NCBI GenBank assembly: GCA_030817875.1
Contig: JAUSZU010000001.1
Span: forward strand, 6,382,025 to 6,446,024
Direction: 5' to 3'
Origin: Flavobacterium sp. W4I14
Lineage (GTDB): Bacteria > Bacteroidota > Bacteroidia > Sphingobacteriales > Sphingobacteriaceae
DNA length: 64,000 nucleotides
Part shown: in pieces, positions 1 to 7,773 of the stretch
How the letters are laid out: every line of letters starts with the position of its first letter
Position numbering within the stretch: position 1 is the stretch's first letter
Program-made: the position numbers and the translations under genes
Notes under the pieces: model-generated
Seen by the model: the letters and a program-made list of their open reading frames with translations, nothing else
What the model was told of the DNA's origin: nothing
Databases searched by the model: none

Positions 1-214
1 CACAGCCTACAGCTGCCAATACAAATGATAAGGTTACAGCAGGTCCGGCGTGGTCAGCGGCAGCAATACCTGTTAAAGAGAATAAGCCCGCACCAATAAT
101 AGCTCCAATGCCCAATGCAACAAGGCTTGTACTACTCAGTGTCCGTTTCAGCGTGCCTTCACCGCTTTCAGCAGATTCTGCTATAAGCACATCAATAGGC
201 TTTTTTAGATTCAT
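1..214 (-). CDS. APC-family amino acid permease, N-terminal part (cut by window edge)
   Basis: Read from the ATG at 214 on the minus strand, the first 71 codons give MNLKKPIDVLIAE, then GTLKRTLSSTSLVALG and the glycine-rich IGAIIGAGLFSLTG. This is the first membrane helix of APC-superfamily amino-acid/cation transporters, where the GxG segment is unwound and binds the substrate backbone. The N-terminal 'KKPIDVL' followed by 'LKRTLS' is typical of the YfnA/CAT-like branch. The rest lies beyond the left edge, so substrate and length cannot be judged. It would be transcribed in the same direction as hppA, but a terminator-like hairpin lies between them. Confidence 0.85.
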   Translation of the reverse strand, partial: MNLKKPIDVLIAESAESGEGTLKRTLSSTSLVALGIGAIIGAGLFSLTGIAAADHAGPAVTLSFVLAAVGC

Positions 215-287
215 AAGTTGTTTAGTCTTTTATGTTTGTTGATTTTTATGATAATAAGCGGTAAACCTAAATAAAAATTACCAAAAA

Positions 288-316
288 GAAAAAGGGATTC
301 TGTTAAAAATCCCCCT
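288..316 (-). terminator. Rho-independent terminator after hppA
   Basis: On the minus strand GGGATT pairs with AATCCC (294-299 with 308-313), and a run of T residues follows. It lies about 30 bp past the hppA stop codon and before the next minus-strand gene. Confidence 0.7.
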
Positions 317-346
317 TTCAGTTGTATTATATCTGTGATTTTAGAA

Positions 347-2593
347 CTAACGCGTTAAAGTGTCGGTAGTATTTGTTAAAGTATCCGTAATTATGTTACC
401 CAAACTATCGGTTTTTTGCTCAATTCTGATTTCTTTTCGAACTTCTTGCTTATGTTCGCTGGCAATTGCCTTAACTGCGATGTATGGAGCAATAACCAAT
501 GAAACAATAGACATTAATTTGATTAAAATGTTCATTGAAGGGCCCGAAGTATCTTTAAAAGGATCGCCTACAGTATCTCCGGTTACCGAAGCCTTATGTG
601 GTTCTGATTTTTTGTAGTGCATTTCTCCATTGATCATTACACCTTGCTCGAAAGATTTTTTGGCGTTATCCCATGCACCGCCTGCATTGCTTTGAAAAAT
701 TCCCATCAATACACCGGTAACAGTTACACCGGCCAATAATCCACCTAAAACTTCGGGGCCAAAAGTAAAACCAATAATTATCGGTGTGATTAAGGCGATA
801 GCACCAGGCATCATCATTTCGCGGATAGATGCTTTTGTTGAAATGGCTACACATTTTTCGTACTCTGGTTTGGCTTTGTACTCCATAATGCCAGGAATTT
901 CCCTAAACTGGCGACGAACTTCCTGAACCATATCCATTGCCGCTTTACCCACCGCCTGGATACAAAGCGCCGAAAAGATAAAAGGGATCATGCCACCAAC
1001 AAATAATCCGGCAAGCACGGGTGCCTTATATATATCAATGGCAGTAATACCGGCAATACCTACAAAAGCAGCAAATAAAGCTAAAGAGGTTAAGGCTGCA
1101 GATGCAATGGCAAATCCTTTACCAGTTGCTGCAGTCGTATTTCCAACGGCGTCTAAATTATCGGTACGTTCGCGTACTTCAGGAGGTAACTGACTCATTT
1201 CGGCAATACCACCTGCATTATCCGCAATTGGTCCGAAAGCATCAATTGCCAATTGCATAGCCGTAGTAGCCATCATACCTGCCGCTGCAATGGCTACACC
1301 ATATAGGCCCGCAAAGTGGTACGATAACATAATCCCTCCTGCTAAAACCAAAATTGGAATAACTGTAGATTTCATTCCGACTGCTAAACCTGCAATAATA
1401 TTGGTGGCATGTCCCGTTGATGATTGTTGGATAATAGAATTTACAGGGCCTTTGCCCATTGCGGTAAAATATTCGGTAACAATACTCATAATGGTACCCA
1501 CAACTAAACCAACAATAATGGCGTAAAACACATTTATGCTCGAAAATTCATAACCACGTAGGTTTAGGGTTTCTGGCAACATCCATTTTACGATAAAGAA
1601 CGAAGCAACTGCGGTAATCAAAATCGATGACCAGTTGCCTAAGTTTAAAGCTGTCTGGACATTTGATTTATCATCTTTAATGGTTACAAACCAAGTGCCT
1701 ACAATCGAGAATAAAATACCCAATCCGCAGATTACCATAGGCAAAAGGATAGGAGACATGCCGCCAAATTTATCTGTTACGGTAATTTCTTGTCCTAAAA
1801 CCATAGTGGCCAGTATGGTTGCTACATAAGAACCGAATAAATCGGCACCCATACCTGCAACATCACCTACATTATCGCCTACGTTATCGGCAATGGTTGC
1901 TGGGTTACGCACATCATCTTCCGGAATTCCCGCCTCAACCTTACCCACTAAATCGGCACCAACATCAGCAGCTTTGGTATAAATACCACCACCTACACGG
2001 GCAAATAAGGCAATAGATTCGGCACCCAAAGAAAATCCGGTTAAAACCTCAATAGCAGTTCTCATTTCTACACTATTGGCACTGGTTACATGAAATACCT
2101 GTAAAAAAACAATAAATAAGCCGCCTAAACCTAAAACAGCAAGACCAGCAACCCCTAAGCCCATTACGGTACCGCCAGTAAACGAAACTTTTAATGCTTG
2201 TTTTAAACTTGTTCTAGCAGCCTGTGTGGTTCTAACATTCGCTTTAGTGGCCGATTTCATTCCGATATAACCCGCAGTTGCAGAAAATACCGCTCCAATA
2301 ATAAAAGAGATAGAGATAATCCAGCTCGAATGCATCGGAACACCTTTAATTTCGGTAATTGTTCCGGAGTAAGCTAAAAGTGCTGCTGTAAAAACAGCAA
2401 AAATGCTCAATACCCTCCATTCGGCTTTTAAAAAGGCCATAGCACCATCAGCTATATAGCCTGCAAGTTCCTGCATGTTTTTATCACCTGCATCTTGCTT
2501 GTTTACCCAGGCGCTTTTAATCATCATAACTATAATCCCAACAAGGCCCAGCGCCGGAATACAGTAAATTAAATTGTTTTGTAAAAAATCCAT
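347..2593 (-). CDS. hppA: Membrane-bound ion-translocating pyrophosphatase (K+-dependent type)
   Basis: This integral membrane pump hydrolyses cytoplasmic pyrophosphate and moves Na+ and/or H+ outward. Its 748 residues and many hydrophobic helices match the family. The signature DVGADLVGKVE is followed by GIPEDDVRNPATIADNVGDNVGD, the acidic cluster that binds Mg-PPi. In the K+-dependence motif the protein reads GNTTAATGK: Ala and Gly occupy the positions (460/463 in the usual numbering) where K+-independent enzymes have Lys and Thr, so K+ stimulation is predicted. Na+ versus H+ specificity cannot be read safely from the sequence alone. The C-terminal ~40 residues form a charged, Thr/Asp-rich tail beyond the last helix. 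The start at 2593 gives a normal short N-terminus before helix 1. Confidence 0.96.
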   Translation of the reverse strand: MDFLQNNLIYCIPALGLVGIIVMMIKSAWVNKQDAGDKNMQELAGYIADGAMAFLKAEWRVLSIFAVFTAALLAYSGTITEIKGVPMHSSWIISISFIIGAVFSATAGYIGMKSATKANVRTTQAARTSLKQALKVSFTGGTVMGLGVAGLAVLGLGGLFIVFLQVFHVTSANSVEMRTAIEVLTGFSLGAESIALFARVGGGIYTKAADVGADLVGKVEAGIPEDDVRNPATIADNVGDNVGDVAGMGADLFGSYVATILATMVLGQEITVTDKFGGMSPILLPMVICGLGILFSIVGTWFVTIKDDKSNVQTALNLGNWSSILITAVASFFIVKWMLPETLNLRGYEFSSINVFYAIIVGLVVGTIMSIVTEYFTAMGKGPVNSIIQQSSTGHATNIIAGLAVGMKSTVIPILVLAGGIMLSYHFAGLYGVAIAAAGMMATTAMQLAIDAFGPIADNAGGIAEMSQLPPEVRERTDNLDAVGNTTAATGKGFAIASAALTSLALFAAFVGIAGITAIDIYKAPVLAGLFVGGMIPFIFSALCIQAVGKAAMDMVQEVRRQFREIPGIMEYKAKPEYEKCVAISTKASIREMMMPGAIALITPIIIGFTFGPEVLGGLLAGVTVTGVLMGIFQSNAGGAWDNAKKSFEQGVMINGEMHYKKSEPHKASVTGDTVGDPFKDTSGPSMNILIKLMSIVSLVIAPYIAVKAIASEHKQEVRKEIRIEQKTDSLGNIITDTLTNTTDTLTR

Positions 2594-2917
2594 AGTTAAT
2601 AATTAATTTATATTTGGTTAGTTGTTTACATTGTTGTTTAACTGGTGAACTGTTTAAATCGGCTAATTGTTTAAATTGTTTTATAGACTCCAGGCAACCG
2701 CTCTAAACTCCAAACTTATTTAATCCGTTAATCTACTGTGGACTTCGGACTCCAGACTTCGGACTTATAAGTAGCAAGTTAATAAAATATTTTTCTTGTG
2801 ATTAAAATTTTCACGACAGAGGCGAATAAATTTTTCATCCTTAAAATAATACAACAGAACAGCATCCTATTTTCTTTTTTTTAAATAAATTAGCTCCCAA
2901 ACTAAACTCAACTAAAA
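2594..2917. other. Divergent intergenic region between hppA and the APC permease
   Basis: This 324-bp region separates two divergent genes and must contain both promoters. It holds low-complexity text (repeated 'gtttaa/attgttt' around 2620-2680) and repeated 'gactc/gacttcgg' words around 2690-2765. I found no open reading frame and no convincing TTG-N19-TAnnTTTG promoter. Confidence 0.5.
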
Positions 2918-4360
2918 ATGAAAATTGAAAAGGAAGATGGGCCTTCTAAAAGAAAATTAAGCCTTTTTGATGCCACCATGCTGGTAATGGGTTCGATGAT
3001 CGGAAGCGGGATCTTTATTGTTAGTGCGGACATCATGCGGAACTTAGGTTCTGGTTATTGGTTGATTGTGGTTTGGGTGATCACTGGCTTGATGACAGTT
3101 GCCGCTGCAATTTCTTATGGAGAACTTTCTTCCATGTTCCCTAAAGCCGGTGGGCAATACACCTACCTTAAAGAGATTTTTGGTAAAATGATGGGGTTTC
3201 TTTATGGTTGGGGCTTATTTACCGTAATTCAAACCGGCACTATTGCAGCTGTTGCTGTTGCTTTTGGTAAATTTACAGCTTATCTAATACCAGCTTTAAA
3301 TGATGCTGCCCCAATTTTTCAAAGCGGCGGTTATAAAATAACCTGGATCCAGATTTTGGCCATCGGCGTGATTTTGCTTTTAACCTATATTAATACAAAA
3401 GGTGTTGAAGGTGGTAAAATTTTGCAGAACATTTTTACTGGGTCTAAAATTGTCGCTTTAATCGGCTTGATTATTTTAGGCTTTCTTCTGGTGAAAAACA
3501 GTTTTTGGGCCGGAAATATGAGCTTTGGCTGGGATGCTTTCAATAATCTTAAAACAGATCCGAGCGGCAATTTTCTGAAATCGGGATGGGAATCCATTTC
3601 CGGAATGGCAATAATGGGGGGAATTGCAGCGGCCATGGTTGGTTCGGTATTTTCGAGTGTGGCTTGGGAAAACGTAACTTTTGTTTCGGGAGAAATCGAA
3701 AATCCTAAGAAAAATGTAGTACGTTCTATGGTTTTGGGTACCTCGGCGGTGATGATTCTTTATTTATTGGTCAATTTTATCTATCTCAATACCCTAAACA
3801 GAGATAGTATTGCATTTGCCCTCAATGATCGGGTTGCTGTTGCAGCCTCAGAGCAGATTTTCGGTAGTGGAATCGGCACAATTGTAATTGCATTGTTGGT
3901 CATGATTTCTACTTTCGGTTGTGTTAATGGAATCGTATTGGCAGGTGCAAGGGTTTTTCAAACCATGGCTAAAGATGGAATGTTTTTTAAAGCAGCATTA
4001 AAAAACAATAAAAATGGAGTTCCTGAAAGATCACTTTGGATGCAGGGCATTTGGGCATCTGCTTTATGTTTAAGTGGGCAATATGGTAATCTTTTAGATA
4101 TGATTTCCTTTGTTATTGTGCTCTTTTATATGATTACTGTTTTTGGTGTTATTTATTTAAGGATAAAACAACCTGGCCTTGAAAGGCCTTACAAAACCTG
4201 GTTATATCCAGTTACGCCGATTATTTACTTATTGATAGGAGCGGCATTTTGTATTTTGCTGCTTATTTATAAACAGCAGTATACCTGGCCGGGCCTTGTG
4301 ATTGTTTTGCTGGGGGTGCCCGTCTATTTTTTTATTAATAAAAAAGAGCAGCAAGACTAG
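2918..4360 (+). CDS. APC-superfamily amino acid permease
   Basis: This 480-residue inner-membrane transporter has about 12 hydrophobic helices and probably moves amino acids or polyamines. Helix 1 carries GSMIGSGIF, the unwound substrate-binding motif of APC proteins, and the first loop and helix 2 region contains SYGELSSMFPKAGGQYTYLKEIFG, typical of the LAT/basic amino-acid-polyamine antiporter branch. Length is normal. It is transcribed divergently from hppA and stands alone: the next gene lies more than 1 kb downstream, behind a terminator. Exact substrate is not inferable. Confidence 0.92.
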   Translation: MKIEKEDGPSKRKLSLFDATMLVMGSMIGSGIFIVSADIMRNLGSGYWLIVVWVITGLMTVAAAISYGELSSMFPKAGGQYTYLKEIFGKMMGFLYGWGLFTVIQTGTIAAVAVAFGKFTAYLIPALNDAAPIFQSGGYKITWIQILAIGVILLLTYINTKGVEGGKILQNIFTGSKIVALIGLIILGFLLVKNSFWAGNMSFGWDAFNNLKTDPSGNFLKSGWESISGMAIMGGIAAAMVGSVFSSVAWENVTFVSGEIENPKKNVVRSMVLGTSAVMILYLLVNFIYLNTLNRDSIAFALNDRVAVAASEQIFGSGIGTIVIALLVMISTFGCVNGIVLAGARVFQTMAKDGMFFKAALKNNKNGVPERSLWMQGIWASALCLSGQYGNLLDMISFVIVLFYMITVFGVIYLRIKQPGLERPYKTWLYPVTPIIYLLIGAAFCILLLIYKQQYTWPGLVIVLLGVPVYFFINKKEQQD

Positions 4361-4369
4361 CCAGGGTCG

Positions 4370-4475
4370 TCCTGCTGAACTTGTTTTACAAGGTAGAAAT
4401 AGTATTTTTAATTGCCTTGTAGCTACTATGTAGTCAGCATCTTACTGGTAGATAGATCATGAAACAAGTTCAGGA
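4370..4475. repeat. Inverted repeat downstream of the permease
   Basis: TCCTGCTGAACTTGTTT at 4370-4386 faces AAACAAGTTCAGGA at 4462-4475, so the two ends can pair over about 14 bp with a three-base bulge. The loop of about 75 nt looks non-coding. A related 'gatcctgaa...ttcaggatga' unit lies at 51570-51597, which suggests a short dispersed palindromic element. Confidence 0.6.
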
Positions 4476-4504
4476 TGATGGTACGAGATGAAGAATTAAT
4501 ACGG

Positions 4505-4537
4505 AACCTCGCAGTTTTTAAAAACCGCGAGGTTTTT
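4505..4537 (+). terminator. Rho-independent terminator
   Basis: AACCTCGC pairs with GCGAGGTT around an A/T-rich centre, followed by five T residues. It could end the permease transcript, about 145 bp after the stop codon. Confidence 0.75.
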
Positions 4538-4637
4538 ACATTAAAGAATATTGTCTGTCAACTGGCTTTTAATCTCAAATCTAATGTTTCACATCTCACG
4601 TCAAACCCCTTCAATCTCATTTTTACATTTTGAAAAG

Positions 4638-4830
4638 CAGGGTTCTGCCTCAATCGGTTCCGAAAGCCCCGTTATCCGCTTTACTTCTCCCGATGGAAAA
4701 ATCGGGATCGTGCCCGCTGCTACCGGGTTTAGCTAAACAAACCTGTGCAAGAAACCAAGTGTTCTAAACCCGACATGGTGGATACCGGCCTTGCGCCTAA
4801 GGCCTGCAGGCGTATGAGCATGTGGCGGGA
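4638..4830. repeat. 193-bp intergenic repeat, copy 1
   Basis: This stretch is repeated at 4915-5107 with only five substitutions and no gap. It contains the small inverted repeat CCCGAT...ATCGGG and the inverted words CGGGTTTAG/CTAAACCCG. A short open frame (4551-4736) overlaps it, but the repeat nature and absence of any protein signature argue against a gene. Parts of the same text ('ccgttatccgcttta...cccgatg...atcggga...gctgctaccgggttta') recur in the elements beside the rRNA operon. Confidence 0.85.
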
Positions 4831-4914
4831 AAATATTGATATGGAACACTGCGGCTGCTTTACTAAATAATTGAAAGTATGATGTGTTATCTGTTTCTTA
4901 GATTAGTTGGAAAA

Positions 4915-5107
4915 CAGGGTTCTGCTTCAATCGGTTCCGAAAGCCCCGTTATCCGCTTTACTTCTCCCGATGGAAAAATCGGGATCGTGCCCGCTGCTAC
5001 CGGGTTTAGCTAAACAAACCTGTGCAGGAAACTAAGTGTTCTAAACCCGACATGGCGGATACCGGCCTTGCGCCTAAGGCCTGCAGGCGTATGAGCATAT
5101 GGCGGGA
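4915..5107. repeat. 193-bp intergenic repeat, copy 2
   Basis: A direct repeat of 4638-4830 at a constant offset of 277 bp, differing at five positions. The 84 bp between the copies is unrelated to the repeat. A shorter relative of its 3' part ('gataccggcc...aaggcctgcaggcgtatga') lies at 51362-51400. The remaining DNA to 5475 is AT-rich and shows no gene; it includes two CCCTAAA units at 5192-5205. Confidence 0.85.
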
Positions 5108-5475
5108 CTAACACTACGAAGAACCACAGGCCTTGCTTTTCTAAAAGAAATGGTTAAACTATATTTTAAACTTTGGAGTTGCAATTTGTTTTCCCTAAAC
5201 CCTAAACAAAAAAAAACGTATGATTTTTTAGACTAAAGCTAAAAAAGCAGTGTTCCATAGTAAAGTGTCGGTAAAAATTTTTCAACAATTTTATCAACCT
5301 GTATTATTAGTTTAAATCCATTTTCAAGCTATTTAAACATTTATTTTCTTTCTTTTGGTTTTTACTTTAATGATTGTTAGTGAGGGGGCTACCTTACAAT
5401 TGGCCTGATATTTGGTTTGAGAGCTACCGTGGCTCAGCTACGCTAATCAAATTTTAACCTTTAAATTTTAAAACT

Positions 5476-5631
5476 ATGGCTTTCAAAGCTGGATTAAATT
5501 TTTCAGGCAAAGAGTACCACGTACTTCAGTATGCCTATGTGTTTAACCATGATGTAGATCTATTTGGGAATTCCTATGCCATAACTCATTGTGCTAATAT
5601 AAATATCAGATCAGGTGAAAACCCGGATTAA
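5476..5631 (+). pseudogene. tssD: Truncated type VI secretion tube protein (TssD/Hcp-like) fragment
   Basis: The 51-codon frame reads MAFKAGLNFSGKEYHVLQ and continues with 'YAYVFNHDVDLFGN'. This is the N-terminal pattern of Bacteroidota TssD (MxFKAxLxxxGKEYxVLxCxYxxxRxVDxxG), the Hcp-like protein that stacks into the type VI tube. Full-length TssD has about 130 residues; here the frame stops at 51, after the first beta-strands, and I could not find the missing C-terminal part downstream. The upstream AT-rich leader ending 'aactatggc' also resembles that of tssD genes. It heads the type VI island, so a functional tssD may once have been here. It could still make a short peptide, but not a tube subunit. 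Confidence 0.7.
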
Positions 5632-5722
5632 TTAGCCTAATGCTCATTTGAGGTGTTGGAATAAATGGTGTTGCCGCTTTAAGTCAACCGCTATTTGCCG
5701 GCACTGCTTTTAGACCTTTAAC

Positions 5723-6292
5723 ATGCAGATTATGCGCTCATACTTCCGTTTTAATATGTTTTTTGTTTTGTTATATGCGGTATCTGCCTGTTTTGTAGGG
5801 TGTAATGTAGATAACAAGCAGGATAAACCAAACAATAATAAAATAGCAGAAAAAGCAAGTGTTACCGGTCTGTTTCTTTCTTATACCGATTCAGTGGCAA
5901 AACTTCCTTTAAACAGGTTTAACGAAACTGGCATAATATTATTGAACAAATCGTTCGCAGATGAATTACCGCTAAGCATATATAAGGGTAAACAAACTAA
6001 CAATGATCAAAATATCATCATTCAACCTTATCAAAATAACGATACCGCTACCATAATTGGGGGAATTATATTATTGGTTCCAAAATCGATTACCGACTCT
6101 TTACACATAGGTGATTTTACGCGGCATTTTAGAGATCTTAAAAAAGAAAAGCCGATGATTGGTGTTACAGAGCAGCCCCGTCCTGTTCAGATAAATGTGG
6201 ATGCCAATACAGCAATAAAATTAACTTTTAACGATAACGAAAAATTAGCGCTTGCCCATGTAACCATGGTTGAGGTTTTAAAATATAGATAA
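5723..6292 (+). CDS. Putative lipoprotein in type VI island
   Basis: The 189-residue product starts with a hydrophobic signal segment ending in a lipobox (ACFVGC), so it should be lipid-anchored in the envelope. An internal Met at codon 4 is an equally good start. The mature part is hydrophilic with no motif I recognise. It is the first intact gene of a co-directional block, 6 bp before the next lipoprotein gene. Lipoproteins beside orphan vgrG loci are often immunity proteins against periplasm-acting effectors; applying that here is inference from position only. Confidence 0.6.
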   Translation: MQIMRSYFRFNMFFVLLYAVSACFVGCNVDNKQDKPNNNKIAEKASVTGLFLSYTDSVAKLPLNRFNETGIILLNKSFADELPLSIYKGKQTNNDQNIIIQPYQNNDTATIIGGIILLVPKSITDSLHIGDFTRHFRDLKKEKPMIGVTEQPRPVQINVDANTAIKLTFNDNEKLALAHVTMVEVLKYR

Positions 6293-6298
6293 ACAACA

Positions 6299-6943
6299 AT
6301 GAATACGCTCGTGAAAATTAAAGAATATGATGCACACGGTGGACCTTCCAATGTGAAAATGGGAGGTGATGACCATGCGCAGACTTCTACAACCGTTGGA
6401 AGGTTTGTTATAAAAAGTATAGGGAAACACCTCAGCTATTTGAGTGGATTAACAAATATTAAAATTTATTTTAGTCTTTTATTAATATGCTCCTTAGCTT
6501 TTTCATGTTCTTACTGGCACAAACCACATATTAAATATCTGATACCTGAAGGTTACGAAGGAATGGTTGTAATTGCTTGGGGACAAAAAAAAGGTGCTCC
6601 AAATGTAAAGGAGGGAGAGTTTGAGGTTTATAAAATCCCTGTGAACGGTTTTTTGAGAACGCAGATGGACAGTAGGAATATAGCACCAGTTGAAGAGAAA
6701 TTCTACAGCTATAACCTTAAGACTGGAAAAAGAACCGAACTCGAGGTGATTAACGCTGATCTCGTGAAAGATACTATTACTAAAGATAACCAGATTTATC
6801 AGTTAAGGGGATTTTCCGGAGGGCATGCACAAGGTAGTTATATGGTTTTATATTTAACAAAAAACAGAGATTACAAAGTGATTAATTTCAAAAACCAAGA
6901 AGAAATAGACCGGAAAATTAACGAACTATTTAATAAAAATTAA
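6299..6943 (+). CDS. DUF6843-like lipoprotein with an extra N-terminal segment
   Basis: The mature domain reads YLIPEGYEGMVVIAWG, then GAPNVKEGEFEVYKIPVNG and FLRTQMDS, which I recognise as DUF6843-like, a small envelope domain of unknown function. A lipoprotein signal (hydrophobic LLLICSLAFSC) lies at residues about 54-70, far from the annotated ATG. The preceding 47 residues (EYDAHGGPSNVKMGGDDHAQTSTTVGR and following) do not look like part of a signal peptide. An in-frame TTG at 6440 would give a normal lipoprotein. Either translation starts there, or the 5' part is a leftover of another gene fused by recombination. Only a lipoprotein role is supported; immunity is a guess from context. Confidence 0.6.
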   Translation: MNTLVKIKEYDAHGGPSNVKMGGDDHAQTSTTVGRFVIKSIGKHLSYLSGLTNIKIYFSLLLICSLAFSCSYWHKPHIKYLIPEGYEGMVVIAWGQKKGAPNVKEGEFEVYKIPVNGFLRTQMDSRNIAPVEEKFYSYNLKTGKRTELEVINADLVKDTITKDNQIYQLRGFSGGHAQGSYMVLYLTKNRDYKVINFKNQEEIDRKINELFNKN

Positions 6944-6952
6944 TCTGTTGGT

Positions 6953-7735
6953 ATGAAGATAAAGATGTGTGCGTTTATACCTAAAACATTAGGAAAGCCT
7001 TTTAGAACGATTACTTTACCTAAAAACTTGGTTAATCAAAAAGCATTTGATGCACAGGCTGCCAGGATATCTGGTTTTTGGCTGTCGGAGCCGTATCCAG
7101 CAACAGTATTTTGTGAAACTGATAATAGAGAATACGGAGATATTAATGGCACCAGCAGGTTGTATGCCTATAATGATATAAACTTAGATCTAAACAAAAC
7201 TGGGCAGTTTCAAAGTAAATATGGTCGTAGAGCTAACCTTTTTCAAAAAAAATGTGATCCTAGTGGAAGGGCATTCGTACAGTTCGCTTACCGATCATTA
7301 AATGTGAGAGAAATGGATAGAATTCCAAAGATCCCTTACCAGGGTGGTGGAGGCAAGATTGCACTGATTGATCGTAGAAAAAAATATGGCTATTTACAGC
7401 CTCCGCAATTCTTAAGAGGCGAAGCAGAACAATGCCCCGATATAATTAACGATATTAATGAAAATCATTCTGTCATAAAAGTGAGGTCAAGCGCTGGATA
7501 TCCTTTTTTAGAGCCTTTTTCTCCAAATATTGATTTTGCATTTGAAATAAACATATTTAGGTTAGGAGATTGTTACAGGGTAGAAATAAATGGAGAACAT
7601 AATCGATTTCCATGTTACGAAATGTATATCAATAATCAGCCCGTATATAAATTTAAATCAAAATATACTGAACCTAACCCAGTAAACTTAACATTAAGCA
7701 CTTCTTTTAAAATTGTTCGAAGATTTTTTAAATAA
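6953..7735 (+). CDS. DUF3238-like protein of unknown function
   Basis: A 260-residue soluble protein without signal peptide or membrane helix. The segment around residues 35-65 (TVFCETDNREYGDINGTSRLY) and the C-terminal part (VEINGEHNRFPCYEMYINN) resemble the conserved blocks of DUF3238, but this is from memory and unconfirmed. The lack of an export signal, together with its place between lipoprotein genes and vgrG, fits a cargo or effector carried by the secretion machine. No catalytic motif is identifiable. It starts 9 bp after the preceding stop, so it is probably in the same transcript. Confidence 0.5.
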   Translation: MKIKMCAFIPKTLGKPFRTITLPKNLVNQKAFDAQAARISGFWLSEPYPATVFCETDNREYGDINGTSRLYAYNDINLDLNKTGQFQSKYGRRANLFQKKCDPSGRAFVQFAYRSLNVREMDRIPKIPYQGGGGKIALIDRRKKYGYLQPPQFLRGEAEQCPDIINDINENHSVIKVRSSAGYPFLEPFSPNIDFAFEINIFRLGDCYRVEINGEHNRFPCYEMYINNQPVYKFKSKYTEPNPVNLTLSTSFKIVRRFFK

Positions 7736-7773
7736 AAATCTATTATTATAAAGTGCTCTGAAACCAAATAGTT

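Noticed and set aside
4551..4736. 61-codon open frame upstream of the type VI island
   Set aside because: Half of it lies in the duplicated 193-bp repeat; the second copy does not keep a comparable frame.
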